Assembly (NCBI GenBank): GCA_963377175.1
Contig: CAUJNA010002924.1
Coordinates: 256,468-320,467 of the forward strand
Source of the DNA: Effrenium voratum
Lineage: Eukaryota; Sar; Dinophyceae; Suessiales; Symbiodiniaceae
DNA length: 64,000 bases
Direction: 5' to 3'
Below are positions 51,783 to 63,822 of the stretch, in pieces. Position numbers and translations under genes: made by a program. The notes below the pieces were generated by a model. The model searched no databases. It saw nothing but the letters and a program-made list of their open reading frames with translations, and was not told the origin of the DNA. Each line of letters starts with the position of its first letter. Positions within the stretch are counted from its first letter, which is position 1.

Positions 51783-53150
51783 GGTAAGTGCGTCGCTCCT
51801 GAACGCTGGCAAAACCATCGCTTCAGAACGCTGAAACAAAATCGCTTCGGAACGCCGGAAAACGTACTAATCTCTTCGGAACGCTGGAAGTGCAGCCACG
51901 TGCCACGCGCAGCACCGAGACACCGGCGAGTGCTTCGCTCTTGAACGCTGGGACAAGAATCGGCACCCATGCGTCCACGCGCCCACCTGCCCACAGGCCC
52001 ACGCACTGCTAGCTGACGGATTTTTCTGATAGCCTCGAAAAACCCCTAAGACCTAAACCCTTTATTAACGTACTATAACATTAACAGCACCTGCCACCGG
52101 AGTCTGGATCAAGTCATTTGGGTTTCGGTTGTAGCGCCCCACTTTTTCGTGAAGTTGTTTGGGCTGTGTCAGGTTTATTGTTTCAGGTTCATTTGATTAC
52201 AGAGCTTCAGCGGGTGTGCTTATCATGCCCCCCCCCCGCACCACCCCCCACCCCCAGAACCAGATGAATTTGCACATCTGGTTACAGAGCAGGCTGGGCT
52301 GGTTCACTTCAGCGGGTGTGCTTATCACCCCCCCCCCCAGAACAAATTGATTGGATTTTGCACACCCTTGCTGGTGAAGCAGTTCAACGGGCGTGCTTAT
52401 CATGCCCCCCCCCCCCCACCCCACCCCCCACACCACCCCCCACCCCCAGAACCAGATGAATTTGCACATCTGGTTACAGAGCAGGCTGGGCTGGTTCACT
52501 TCAGCGAGTGTGCTTATCACCCCCCCCCCCCCAGAACAAATTCATTGGATTTTGCACAACTGGTGAAGCAGTTCAGCGGGTGTGCTTATCATGCCCCCCC
52601 CACCCCACCCCCCACCCCCAGAACCAGATGAATTTGCACATTTGGGTATAGAGCTTCAGCGGGTGTGCTTATCATGCCCCCCCCACCCCACCCCCCACCC
52701 CCAGAACCAGATGAATTTGCGTCACTTCAAAACACTGAGCACCCGGAACGCCGAAAGGGTTGCAAAACCCGGTCAGTCAAAAAGATCACTTCCGAACGCA
52801 GGCGTCCCAGCCCAAAACTTCCGTACGCAGGCAGGCGTCCCAGCCCAGGTGTGCAAAATCTAGTGGTTCTGGGGGGGTGGGCACACCCGCTGAAGCTCTA
52901 TACCCAAATCCAACCATCTGGAACCACTAGATTTTGCACACCTGGGCTGGGACGCCTGCCTGCGTACGGAAGTGATTTTGGGCTGGGACGCCTGCGTTCG
53001 GAAGTGATCTTTTTGACTGACCGGGTTTTGCAACCCTTTCGGCGTTCCGGGTGCTCAGTGTTTTGAAGTGACTTTTTTTTAGTGTTCGGAAGTGATCGAA
53101 AGTGGCAGCGTTCACAAGTGAATTTTTTTTAGCGTTCTGAAGTGATTGTC
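51783..53150. mobile_element. 1.37-kb insertion within the RT relic, with 13-bp target duplication
   Basis: The direct repeat TACCCCTGGTGAA at 51770-51782 and 53151-53163 borders the insert and sits between RT motifs C and D. The insert begins with CGCTTCGGAACGCTGG-like repeats and ends with related sequence in the opposite sense (GTTCTGAAGTGATTGTC), so its ends are inverted. Inside are C-run tandem repeats (about 52196-52720) and a 150-bp palindrome. There is no open protein of its own. Confidence 0.75.
52722..53071. repeat. Long palindrome with about 150-bp arms
   Basis: The left arm 52722-52869 (starting TCACTTCAAAACACTGAGC) matches the reverse complement of 52921-53071 nearly perfectly, with a 51-bp spacer. 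Differences are a few short indels. It would form a long hairpin in RNA or single-stranded DNA. Confidence 0.88.
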
Positions 53151-53219
53151 TACCCCTGGTGAACATCAAAATAGGTGGCACATGGGTGTTCATCCGCCCC
53201 AAAGGTTATGATCCATGGC

Positions 53220-53640
53220 CTTCTCAAGGGACAACCGGCCTTCAACGAGCTGCTGAGGCTCTCAGGGCGTTTGTTGTAAAAATTGGCCTACGGCTCGACA
53301 AAGGGAAATCTGTTGCGGTAAGGTCATGTGCGCTTCGACAACGAGGAGCAACTCTCGAACCAGTATGAAGCGACATATTGAATTTAGAAAACAAAGTAAA
53401 CAGGGAAGTCAACATCCGCCATGACAAACTTGAACAAGATGCAAGAGAGTTTCGGCGGACTTGGTTTAAGCTGTTGCCGTGTTGGAAAGCATCGAATGTA
53501 AACTCAAAGTTGCAGATTCTCGCTTTCGAGGCTATTATCAGGTCCAAACTCCTTCCTGGTTTAGAAACTCTTCACGTAGCGCTTGCTTTGAACCAGATGG
53601 ATGCGGCTTTTTCCTCAGAATGTCACCATCTGGCTGTTGC
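53220..53640 (+). pseudogene. Non-LTR reverse transcriptase fragment (motif D and thumb)
   Basis: LQRAAEALRAFVVKIGLRLD then KGKS resembles RT motif D. After a stop and frame change, NLENKVNREVNIRHDKLEQD and on to FEAIIRSKLLPGLETLHV resembles the thumb region of LINE RTs (the usual 'LY-G-x-E-T' block). It continues the fragment at 51500-51757 and has stops and frameshifts. Confidence 0.7.
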
Positions 53641-53649
53641 TCAGAAAAT

Positions 53650-53950
53650 GGTACCCACATCCCTATACTGTTGACTATAGCCCCTCTGTTTCAACTCTGT
53701 GATGAACTTGCCATGTTGAATTTTATCCGATGCCTTATCCCAATTAACAAGCGCCATACTCAACCTTGCCTCTTTCATCTCTGCGTCCTCTATTATGTGA
53801 TGAGAAGCTGAGGGGTCTAAACATGTTGCTGGAAAGTAGGGACTGCATAGTGTGTTGCATCCTCTGGTCGTACACACCTGAACTTTGGGAGCGGTTTATC
53901 AAATATTCAAATCGGGGTTCATCCAGGGCTTTGGATGTTGTCCAGTGTTT
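53650..53950 (-). pseudogene. Non-LTR reverse transcriptase fragment (motif A), opposite strand
   Basis: On the minus strand, LVNWDKASDKIQHGKFITEL resembles RT motif A (usually 'DWEKAFDKI ... KL'). It is preceded by DEPRFEYLINRSQSS, like the 'Y-G-x-R-x-x-R-S' block before it. The frame is broken by shifts. It lies head to head with the plus-strand RT fragments. Confidence 0.6.
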
Positions 53951-53989
53951 TGTTTGTTTTCCGCATGGAGCTAAGCCATATTTGAACAA

Positions 53990-54233
53990 CAGCTGTGCTC
54001 AGAGTAGGGCTAGCCGCTTGTTGAATCATGTTTCAAGCAACCCTCCAACGGGATTTCGGATTCCCTTTGAAGACGAACCGAATCGGCTCTGGTTGCTCAA
54101 ACCAAGCTCAACTAAGTCCCCAGCTAGGTGCCCTTTCTCACCCCTTTTTTGGTTGGGAGGGTTCCCCTACAAAAATAGACGTCCTGCACCAACACAACCA
54201 CGCTTAAGTAGAAGGAACATGGCGAAGGTTTAC
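53990..54233. other. Host DNA with partial family A element
   Basis: A partial family A element lies at about 54112-54180, followed by a 50-bp segment shared with 44291-44341. Confidence 0.5.
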
Positions 54234-54352
54234 CTAGGTCCCCCAGTAGTGCCCTTTTACCCCTTTTTTGGGAGAGGGTTCCCCTACTAAAATAGATTAC
54301 AGAAGAGTCATCGGGTACCAACTTATTCTAAACGCTCTACTGGAGCACCAAG
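54234..54352. mobile_element. MITE-like element, family A
   Basis: It begins CTAGGTCCCCCAGTAG after TTAC and ends near CTACTGGAGCACCAAG, a slightly diverged end. Confidence 0.7.
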
Positions 54353-55762
54353 CTCGACCCACGCTGAGGCGCTGACATACCACTCCTACTGCGATGCCAT
54401 GCTGGGAGGTGAAGGGGAGGCACGACGGCAGAGACGTCAGACAAATGCGACAAAATAGAGAGACCCCGAAACAAAGTTTGAATGAATGTGTGTGTGTGTG
54501 TACATGTCAATATAGGAAGGCACCATGTGTTGGTAATTGTCCTGTTGGTAGCTAAAAACACACGCACACACCCATGAGTTTTGCGGGATGGATAATTTTA
54601 TGTAACAGAAGGCACCTTGAATGTGAGGTGCCACGCAATTGCTCATGAATGCCCATTAACGCCTGTTATAGCCAGGTTAAGCAGAAAACGATATCAAATC
54701 AGCTGTTACTCAGCCCGTGCTGAATGTCCGAGTTTGGCGGCCTGCTCCTCCACATGAGATCAGTGTGTGGGTGTGTGTGCGTTCGTTCCCTGAAACAGCT
54801 ATTGGCAAATGGACAGGCATTGGACGATTCCAAGTTGGCGATAGCACTTGAGCAACTCATTGCATGTGTTCAGAGATCTTTCAAATTTTGGTGGCTCCGA
54901 GCCATCCCCTTAGCCTTTCAGCTTTTAGTGTTTAGTGGCAGTTTCCATTTAACCCACTACAAGCTAAAGCGGGGGATCTGAGGGCAGCCCAGAAATAGGA
55001 CTTCTTCAGACCGGCATTTTACGACTCTGGCATATCGTGTTTTGACCGCAACCTTGGGTTGATTCATACCGAAGATCTCTGGTAGGAGTGAGGTGTGTAT
55101 GTTTGTTGTAGGGGAAATCCCTCGCAAAAAATGAGAATGGGCTCTTTTGGGTTTCCCTTCAAACCGACCTAAAAAGTGTACCCTCAAACACAAAGCAATC
55201 ATGTAATGTGAAGCCATTCAGATGCCGTAGGGCAAGGATCCACTGGCAGTGCACATGTTGCAGCAAATGTACTTGACAACGTAGGGATCCTGAGGTAATT
55301 GCCAGACTCTGGTTGCCCTTTGCAACTTGTTGCCTGCTTGTTCATATGTTTGGCCCGGAGCTATGACTTTTGGGCGTGTGAAATTGCTTGGTTTTTATGC
55401 AGCATAGGCCTTTCGATATGTCAATATGCAAGGGTCGAAGAGCAAAGGATAGATTCGAGCATCATCACACACTCAAATGGATGTGTCTTTCTTGTGGGGG
55501 GGGCCCACAAATAGTGCTTCTCCTCTTGGTTCCCTTCAAAACCACAAGAAAAGGTGTACCCTCAAAGCAAGACACACCTAAATCACTTGTCAACCACGGA
55601 TGAATCGAGGGCCACACTAGTCAGCATTGTTTTTTGCTTTCAATGGGAAGTGACGAGTTAAGTCATTTGAGGCCCCGGTGTTTCCGTGGGCTCCTGAAGC
55701 TCCCCCAAAAAAGGAAAGGATTGGCTTCCAAAAGCCTCCTGTCAGCTTCCATTGGAGGGAGG
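54353..55762. other. Host DNA without a supported gene
   Basis: Diverged repeats (a family E-like segment near 54905-54969 and a family D fragment near 55680-55760). No gene is supported. Confidence 0.4.
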
Positions 55763-55873
55763 CTAGGTCCCCCAGTGCCCTTCTCACCCTTTTTTTGGTT
55801 GGCAGGGTTCCCCTACTAAAAAAATAGTCTACAAAAAAAGGTACCCTTATTCTGACCTCATTGGAGGACCTAG
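55763..55873. mobile_element. MITE-like element, family A
   Basis: It starts CTAGGTCCCCCAGTG and ends TTGGAGGACCTAG, flanked by GAGG on both sides (55759-55762 and 55874-55877). Confidence 0.85.
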
Positions 55874-55918
55874 GAGGGCAACATCAACCAGCCAAAAGGG
55901 GTGCTACTGGGCTCATGT

Positions 55919-55987
55919 CAGGAGAAGGAAACCATTAGCGCGGAGATCGCCAAGCTGGGAGGGGCAGAGGAGAGGAAGCGGGTGCCT
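55919..55987 (+). CDS. Possible host exon (coiled-coil-like)
   Basis: The frame reads QEKETISAEIAKLGGAEERK and then RVP, with GC-ending codons and a helical, charged pattern. Similar short stretches recur at 59064-59150, 60492-60561 and 61891-61975 on the same strand, so they could belong to one intron-rich gene. Confidence 0.3.
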
Positions 55988-57399
55988 GTTTGCTTGTGCG
56001 TGTTTTGAGGTTCGAAAGGACAACCATTTCAAAAAGCAGAGGTGGCAGGGTTGCAGACCAGCTGGTCACAGGACCCCTTTGAAGCCTCAGCTGTTCAGAT
56101 GCTTTTTAATTCAATTCAGAAGGATCTGTTTCTGAGATACTGTGGATCCAGGGAATCTTCGGTGGTGCAGGATTTCGTCCAAGGGCCACTTTGCCTTGAA
56201 AAGGCTCCAATCAGACCATTTGGTCAACCCCCAATCTTGCAGTTTATTGTTCGATTCCTGACAAGGGGGAGGCTGCCTTCACAAGGCGGTCTGAAACTCG
56301 AATTTCCAAGGTCTCCTTATTTCTCTGAACCAAACCAGCTAGTTCCCTTTGCATGACCACTGGGCAGGCATTTGGGGGTGCTTCTCAAAATAGGGCAGCT
56401 TTTACTTCTTTGGGAGTCCTTCAATTCGACATAGCGAGGTGTTCCTATTTTGTAAAGGGTACCTTCCGCCTTCTTTCCAGGGATCCTTCTTTCTAGAAAA
56501 CCACCAAAAACCTGGGAAAACAGATCCGGTTTTTGAGAAGAACGATGGTTGAACAAAATGGAAAAGGAATCAACCCCTAGAATTTGAGAATCCCCCTGTG
56601 AACCTTGCTTGCGATGCAAGCCCAAGCCTGGCAGCATGACAAACAGGCCGGCTGAAGCACATGGACTGTTCAGGTGCGCAGTGCGTCCCTTGAAAGCAAC
56701 CTAACTTTGGTGCATTTTGCTTGGATGTTAGGACTTCAACTTTTTGCCAACTACTGGGTTTTCCATTAAACCGCTAAAAGCTAAACTGAGGAAGCTGCAC
56801 TGTATTGTAAAATGAGAGGGGTCCCCTTGAAGATTACTTGCCTGCTAACAGCAGCATTGTGTTCGCGAGTGTTGTTTGGCATTGGATGCACAGCGCATCA
56901 AAGCCGCTAGTCCCCCAAAAAGGGGGCGGCATACCTCTGATTCGCCACTCAAGTTCAACACCTCCCGGCTTGGGCTTGGCAAAAGGACTTTGATCCGAGG
57001 AAAAACACAAAAACAATTTTCCCCTGGCCATCGAGCTTGCGAGCTTGCGAGGGCAAGCAGACGGTGCGGATAGCTTTCAAGTCGAAGCCCGAAGCTCAGC
57101 CTGCGCGATTCGCTGGCAAGATTGAGCGAAGCAGATCTCCGGGTCCCGGGTTCTTTGACCGAATTCACCTGAATGTGCCCGTTGGGTTCCTGCATTTCCC
57201 TTGTTGACCCGCAAATGTATGTTTTGTTCAGGTCCCAAGGCGATCCTTGTCCATGTTTGTTGTTGGGAAACCTTTTACATGTTTGCTTATTGTGGTTTGG
57301 TGGTTGAAATCCAACCACTTAACTGCTAACATGTTTTAAAATGTTTCAATTTGTGCTCCCCTTCCAACGTCTACCAAGCTCCTCGAATTTGCAGATCCG
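55988..57399. other. Host DNA with MITEs, no supported gene
   Basis: A reversed family C element lies at about 56453-56580 and a family E element at 56704-56790. No gene is supported. Confidence 0.45.
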
Positions 57400-57411
57400 T
57401 TTGCCATACCC

Positions 57412-57490
57412 GAGGTGCCTGCGAACGCAAAACGCCTGGCAGCGCCAGCTTTTGGCTCAGCAGCGGGCGCGGGACCCAGGCTGTGCCAAG
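57412..57490 (+). CDS. Possible host exon
   Basis: The frame reads RTQNAWQRQLLAQQRARDPG then CAK, followed by AGGTTGG, a plausible GT splice donor. No domain. Confidence 0.25.
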
Positions 57491-59060
57491 GTTGGTCATG
57501 GTACAGTACTATTCCAAGGTAGACTTAAACCCAGGGGTGGTTCATGTCTTCCAAAAGGAGACCCCCTGGGTTCAAGTCCATCTTGGGGTAGTCAAAAAGT
57601 GGAACCCTGGTTGTAATACATGACTCTACAGAATTACATACACGTGTTACATGTCTATTTATGAATCCTTTCCCTCGCCCAACCTACCTTTTGGAGGGTG
57701 TTGCGTGGCTCGCAACCAAGGCGCTTCATGAATTTGAGGTGTGCGGTGGATGACGCGAACATTAGTTATCCAGCCCCTATGCAGCGAACATGCTCAGTCA
57801 TTTGAGAAGGATATCAGAAGTACCGGCAACTGAAGCTTACATTGACTAGGCTCTGTTACAGGGTTCTGCAAAGACTTCCCGCAAGCTTGGAAACGTCGCT
57901 CACGGCAAGAGAAGGAAGTTGAAGCGATGTGCAAGTTGACATTAGAGAAGCATATGCACTGCGCAACTGGCAGAGCATGCTACGTCTGCCAACAGCCGCT
58001 GGGGCAGTCGTAACGTGGATGGACAAAATCCTGCACCACCAAGGGAACCCTGCAATGATGATTCCCCTGTACATACCAACAAACGATGGCTTTCCTTTGA
58101 ACGGCGCCCCTTTGAAAACGAGTACCACCACAAGGGTGCCTTGTGTTCCTATGGCGGACTCTCAAACCGACCACAGAACATGGCCTGTGGCATGCGGTCA
58201 CTCGAGGGTGGCCGCAGTTGGAAGTTGGTCTTGCTCTCTAAAGTATATGAAGTATAAATTCAACCAGCTGCCATGGGCCCTTTGACATGTGACTCAAAGT
58301 GAGAATATGAACGCGACAACGCTTCCCCCATATTCAGAGGGCCCCCCCCCCCTTCCGCCAGAATAGGAAGTCCCCGAGTAGGAACACATTGTTATTTTCA
58401 GGGCTCACCTTGATCAACAGGGGTAGTGATGTAAGCATGGCGGCCCAAGGTTGCCCATGGGAAAACCAACAACAACAAACGATTCAATCCAAAGAACACT
58501 CTAGCTTCTGTCACCCGTGCCTGGTTTGGGTGTGTTCTCTTTTTCCAAAGATGTTGCTGCCTTTTTTTTAAAGGTTGTTGGTCTTTCTGTTATTTGTTTT
58601 CCGAAACATGGGGCGATGACCCAGCGCGCCTCCCCTCGTCAGCTTTCTTTTGGCGAGCATATGTCGCGCACCCTCCCAGCCGAACTCACATGGAACCGGA
58701 CGTTGGGACCTGGTCCCGGGGCTCCCTTGAAAAGGCAAAATGGTCTGAACCAGGACCCCCCGAACGTCAGGTTCCCCGAACGTCAATTGAGACCTCCAGT
58801 GGCGCCCTTTCTTCTCGCTGCAATACGTATGGAAGAAGTTGGAATGACCCGGTTTTGGGGATTCCCGAATACAGGAAACCACCAGTCGGATGGTTTACAG
58901 GGGTCATTCCCTCATTTTCTACTGAGCACTAGCAAGTCTTCTTCTCTGAGTCAGTCCGGCGAGTGAGAAGACGTTAAAAGGACCTAGACACCCAGTGGTG
59001 CCCCTTTTCGGTTTTTGCTGCTGTGGATTTCTTAAATAAACATCGACGACCAAACCCAGG
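57491..59060. other. Host DNA without a supported gene
   Basis: It contains a dispersed repeat near 58012-58095 shared with 1520-1610. No gene is supported. Confidence 0.4.
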
Positions 59061-59063
59061 CCC

Positions 59064-59150
59064 CTTTTGGCCCAAGGCGCTGCTGGATGTGGTGGCGGGC
59101 AAGCTGAAGGCTGCAGAGAAGACCCTCAAAGCGGATGAGGAGGCGTGGCA
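59064..59150 (+). CDS. Possible host exon (helical)
   Basis: The frame reads GPFWPKALLDVVAGKLKAAE then KTLKADEEAW, an alternating charged/hydrophobic helix with GC-ending codons. No domain. Confidence 0.3.
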
Positions 59151-59305
59151 CTGGTTTTGGTTGCTTGAAGGGCGCATACACTCATGTGTGTCGAAACCAG
59201 ACCCCCACAGATGGCGGAGAATTGGCCGTTTTCCCTGGGTTGTTGGGAGGTTTTCTAGAAAGAAGGATCCCTGGAAAGAAGGGGAAGGTAGCCCTAGAGT
59301 TGTCC

Positions 59306-60491
59306 TTTTGGTTCCCTCCTTAAACCAAGCTAAAATGGGTTTCCTCAAGAAAACACCCACACCCACACATCCCGTAGTGCTATCCCTGGTTCGCTCGTGC
59401 AGGTCAAAACTCCGACAGCATCAGGCAAAAACTGGCCTTGTCTCTAATTAGGCCTAATGTGTTGAGCCAGCTTGGCCACTGCTACTTTGTCGAACTTTGG
59501 CTTGTAAATCACACACACCATGGCATTACAAGTCAGTGTTAGGGATTATAGCTAGCGCCATTTATCATCAGCACATCATTTAAGAAACCGTTCATGATCG
59601 TCGGGGTAAACTAACATTCCGACTGCTTGCTGCTGAGCTTGTAGCTGGCTTTGTTCAAAACCTCATTATTTGCCGAATGCACTACACAATTTGATGAAGT
59701 ATAGCGGTACCACCGCACTTAACCTCACCACACATGGCAACGGCACTGTACATCTAACTTCTAAATAATTAAGTCACAAATAATAAGATACGACTACTCA
59801 CATGATATTGTCAAATAATGAAGCAACAGGAATGGACAAGCTAAAACTTATAAGACACATATTTGATATTAACACAACAAGCTGATTAATGATTGAGGTA
59901 TATATTCGTTATTGGTTTCTATCTCTCATTATGTCTTTCTTTCCTCAACCTTGTAAACTCCGCTTGAATAAAGATAAGTGGATCATATTTTTCCTTCTAT
60001 TCCTTCTTTGTCTTCTTTGTCTTCTTTGTCGTGTCTGCAAAATAGGGATCGCTGGAAGCGATTGGCTTCCTTAAGGTTGTCCAAGAAAACCAGCCCAAAG
60101 GGTATTTCTGGAGATTTTATCCTCTACCCAGCCTCTTTTTCATCTCTCTAAGGCTGGCAAAGAATCTGCCCGAACCTGAAGCCGTGAAGGTGACAACGAG
60201 GTCCCGTTTGAGTTGGCAACCTGTTGGTTGGCACCCCGAAGCGCTGAAGCCGTGGATGAAAGAATGAAGGCTTCGAGATTGATCACTATTCCGTTCGGCC
60301 CCCAAATGACCATGGGCAACTTTTCCCAAGTGAGATGTTATAAATTATTATTATTATTATTATTACTATTATTATTTGTTTTTTCTTTTTTCTTTTTTTT
60401 GTGGTTGTTTTTGTGTTTTTGTGGTTTCTTCTAATGGTCATCCCATGTAAAGGACCTTTTGATCAACCCCCTCTTGTCCTCAGCATGCCAT
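59306..60491. other. Host DNA with microsatellites
   Basis: (CTTCTTTGT)n at about 59998-60030 and (ATT)n at about 60346-60380. No gene is supported. Confidence 0.45.
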
Positions 60492-60561
60492 GTCAACGAG
60501 GTGAAGGAGGAGGAGCGAGAACTCCTTCGGGGCTTCCGCAAGATTGTCCGGCGCGAGCAAG
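60492..60561 (+). CDS. Possible host exon (coiled-coil-like)
   Basis: The frame reads VNEVKEEERELLRGFRKIVR then REQ, with a GC-ending, coiled-coil pattern. No domain. Confidence 0.3.
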
Positions 60562-61890
60562 GCCTGGATTCATGCGATGGCCCCAAAGAGCTTTAAAAGT
60601 TGCCCCCCTCCGCCCCTCCGCCCCCCCCCACCCGCCTGGCAGACAGAGATCTTTAGGTAGGTTATATGGGAAGCATATTACGAATTCTCAATATATGTTT
60701 TCGTGGAATTAAATCTGCCAAGGACGTCACATATAGCCGCACAGTACTCCTTGGATGTCCACCTGTGAAGTCAGAAGTTGCACGGAGACAGGTGCGGAGG
60801 ACGTGCAAGCTCCGGTGGAGATCTTCGTAGCAGGGGCGCACAGCACGGTCGTTCGGCGTGTCTCTTCGGTCATTTGCGCGGTCGTATGCGCGTGTGTTTC
60901 TCTTGAGGGTACCCTGGTCACCGTGATGTAAACGAAAACCAAAAGGACAACCACCATTCTAGGGGGATATTGTGACACATACTAATACTTAGCTGTGGCT
61001 CCTGCATTCTTTCCAGCCGGATGTTTTTGTTTTTTTGTGTGTGTGTGTTTTTGTGTGATATTGTTTTTTTTGTTTTCTGAAAATGGCACATGTCTAGGAA
61101 GACAAGGCTCCATTCTTTTCCTGGAAACCAGCTGAGTGACATGTTGAACGTGACGTCACAAACGGACGGCGGGGCCAGAGAGCCCGGACCGGGATCTCGG
61201 TTTTCCGGTAGAAACTGAGGGATTTGGAGCGGGTGAAAAGCAAACGGCAACGCCAAACGCGGGAGAAATCCAAAGGTCCCTCCAAGGCGAGCGACTCTTA
61301 CAGGGTCTTAGGGACATAAAGTCTTAAAACCTTTCCAGGGGATAGATAGAGGAGCCACAATCATGCTCCATGGATGGACATATACAGAAAGCCTGGCTTG
61401 GTTAAAACTTTGAGGACCATATACACTGGCGAAGCCGGCTTCATAACACAGTGCCATGTGGCTCGATCTATGCGCTAGCATTTTTGGGGGCAGCACATGA
61501 GTTTTCGTAAAGAGCATCCCCTTTCTGCCTCATCTCCAGCGAATGGAACTGTTAAGCCTCAGGGTTCTCTGGGCAACTCGTCAAGGTGCATAGTGATCAC
61601 CTTGGTCCAGGGTGAGCAAATAACCCCACAGTGCTCGCCCCGAGTTGGGTGCTCCGAAACATGGCTGTAGCAGAACTTGGTGCGATCAACTTCTGTGAAT
61701 TTTAACCCAACCCTCCATTAACGTGACAAAGTCAAGTGATCTTCCATTTGGTTAAGAATATTCTGAATTTCCCCTGGTTGGTTTTCAAGGGAATCTATCA
61801 CTACTGGACATATTTGTTCCAGGCGATTAAGCAAATGGAGGTGATTGTTCCTACTTGATGACAGGCTTTTCCACCAGAAACCAGCACCAC
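60562..61890. other. Host DNA without a supported gene
   Basis: Short frames without domains; a TTTTTGTG-rich stretch lies near 61022-61075. Confidence 0.4.
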
Positions 61891-61975
61891 CAGCACCTGC
61901 GAGAGAGACCGCAGGTGGAGAAGGCGCAAAAGCTGAGGGCCGAGACGGAAGAGCTTTGCCGCATCTTGTCGTGAC
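61891..61975 (+). CDS. Possible terminal host exon
   Basis: The frame reads QHLRERPQVEKAQKLRAETE then ELCRILS and a TGA, a helical tail with GC-ending codons. It could end the gene suggested by the preceding exon-like stretches. Confidence 0.3.
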
Positions 61976-63740
61976 CCGGAGTCGGATTCCGCGAATCGTC
62001 CGCCTCGCAAAAAACCGGCGTGAGACAGACAGGTGTCCTTTTCTTTAATTGCCAGATTTCTATCATCAGGTAACCCTTACTTGGTGCGTGTTTTTGTTCC
62101 CCAACAGCTGAAAGCTTTGGGGTCTGAGCCCAGATAGGGTCCGGGGTGGTTTGGGCGGCCCCGAGGTAAGGTTCCACGAGGGTTCCACGAGGGTTCCATC
62201 AGGGTTCGAGGATTCCACGAAGTTCTGCGAGGGCCAAAGAAGTTCACCGCATGCTGTTCGGGATATCACCAGAGCTTCTTTTTTGTCCGCTGGCTTTTGT
62301 AGACAATATGAATCCCAGAGAAAGCTTCTATCGAAACCACCGAAGGGGAGTGCCCTTTTGGATGTCTTCGGTCCCCCTTTTGGGGACTCAGGGCTTGAAT
62401 GAAGGCGCCTTCGGCCCTGATTCGGCTTGCGTGGCATTGGTGCGGCTGGACCCGTTTATTTTGGTGAAGCCAACTCCTGGGAGGATTTCGGGAGGCTGGC
62501 CCACTTAACATATTCTTCGTGTGGGGGGCCAAAAGCTGGGGCAGACTTCCTGTTGTCTGAATCTCACCTTTGCAGCTCGACGTATCAGCGAAGCAAAGCA
62601 CAAAGATGTGCATGTGTCTTTACAGGGGATGTCATCGCCTTAGAGGTACCCCTGCCAGAGCTACAACAGCTTTTCCACCGCCATGGAAGCTGTGGCTCAG
62701 GCGCGCAGCACTGAAGGGCACAGGTCGGGATTTTTCTACTTGGCAAGCTTCCCCAGAGATTCCATGGGGGTCCCTGTGAAAAAAAGGAGTCTTCTCTGGA
62801 AGGGGACAGACCACCTTGACAATAATTGAGAGTGTTATGGGGAAACTGACGGGCCGACCTGTAACTGGCAGGGTCCTGAGAGGTTCATCCGCAGTTAACA
62901 TTATCCCAGTCGTTCGCCAGGATGTCCCATCTTGCCTGATGTTTGGCCAAAGCAAAGGCATGTCTAAGACTCTATCGGCTGGATTCCGGTCCCTTCAAAG
63001 CGCTGGTGTGTTGGTTGTTTGCTTGTGCAGAGCCTGATGACCCTCCTTTGTCATCTTCCCTTCAGATGCCTTGAAGCGTCACGAATCGTGTCAAACCTGT
63101 AGTGAAAGGATAATAGGTGTGTTCTCCACACCATGGTAAAGGTTCTTATGGTAAGCGAGTTGTTGCCGTACTAAGGTGTTGGTTGCTACACTGCCAATGG
63201 TCATTGGAAGTACCCGGCATAGCACGGTGTGTTGCTTGTGTGTGTGTGTGCCTTCTACTTGTTGCCTGAGCTCAGTCAAGTGACATCCGCGAGATCATCC
63301 TTCCCAAAATGGCAAAGCCACGTCTAGGCACCCAAGTCACTTTAAGGGGCTGGATACTCGCAGACATGATTGTCTTATGTTCATGAGGTATTTGGCTGTT
63401 GATGCTGCCCCCCGGCCCCACAACTATTTTCAGGGGGTGAAAGCAGACGGCACAAGTCCCCTTGCATGAGTAAGTGACGCAGGTGTCTTTTTTGAGCCAA
63501 GATGGGTTTGTCTCTTCCCGCGTGGTTTTTTTTGTTGGATACCCCTCAATAGGAGGACCGAAAAGGGTATACCGGTGTGATTCCAGCAGGGGCCTTTTGA
63601 GAAGGTGGGGATTCATGCTCAGCAACCACTTGTGAATTGGTTTCTTACAACAGTTGATAGCCACCAGCAACAGGGGGAATTTAGACCCTGGATTTGCCAT
63701 GGTGAGCGCCATCTGTCACGGCTAGCCGACCCTCGTTTCC
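61976..63740. other. Host DNA without a supported gene
   Basis: No gene, RNA or repeat is supported beyond short diverged repeat fragments. Confidence 0.4.
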
Positions 63741-63822
63741 CAGGCGTCCCAGAGCACTGTGCAGCGGGTGGTGTCCATGATGTCCCGGAACTCGGGGAAG
63801 AGCACAGCGCCCAGCGCACCCG
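63741..63822 (+). CDS. Possible host exon
   Basis: The frame reads QASQSTVQRVVSMMSRNSGK then STAPSAP, GC-ending, followed by a GT that could be a donor. No domain. Confidence 0.3.

Noticed and set aside
52225..52720. Possible CRISPR-like array of repeats and spacers
   Set aside because: Repeats are C-runs of varying length with diverged copies and no uniform spacers; it is a low-complexity tandem repeat in a eukaryotic mobile element.
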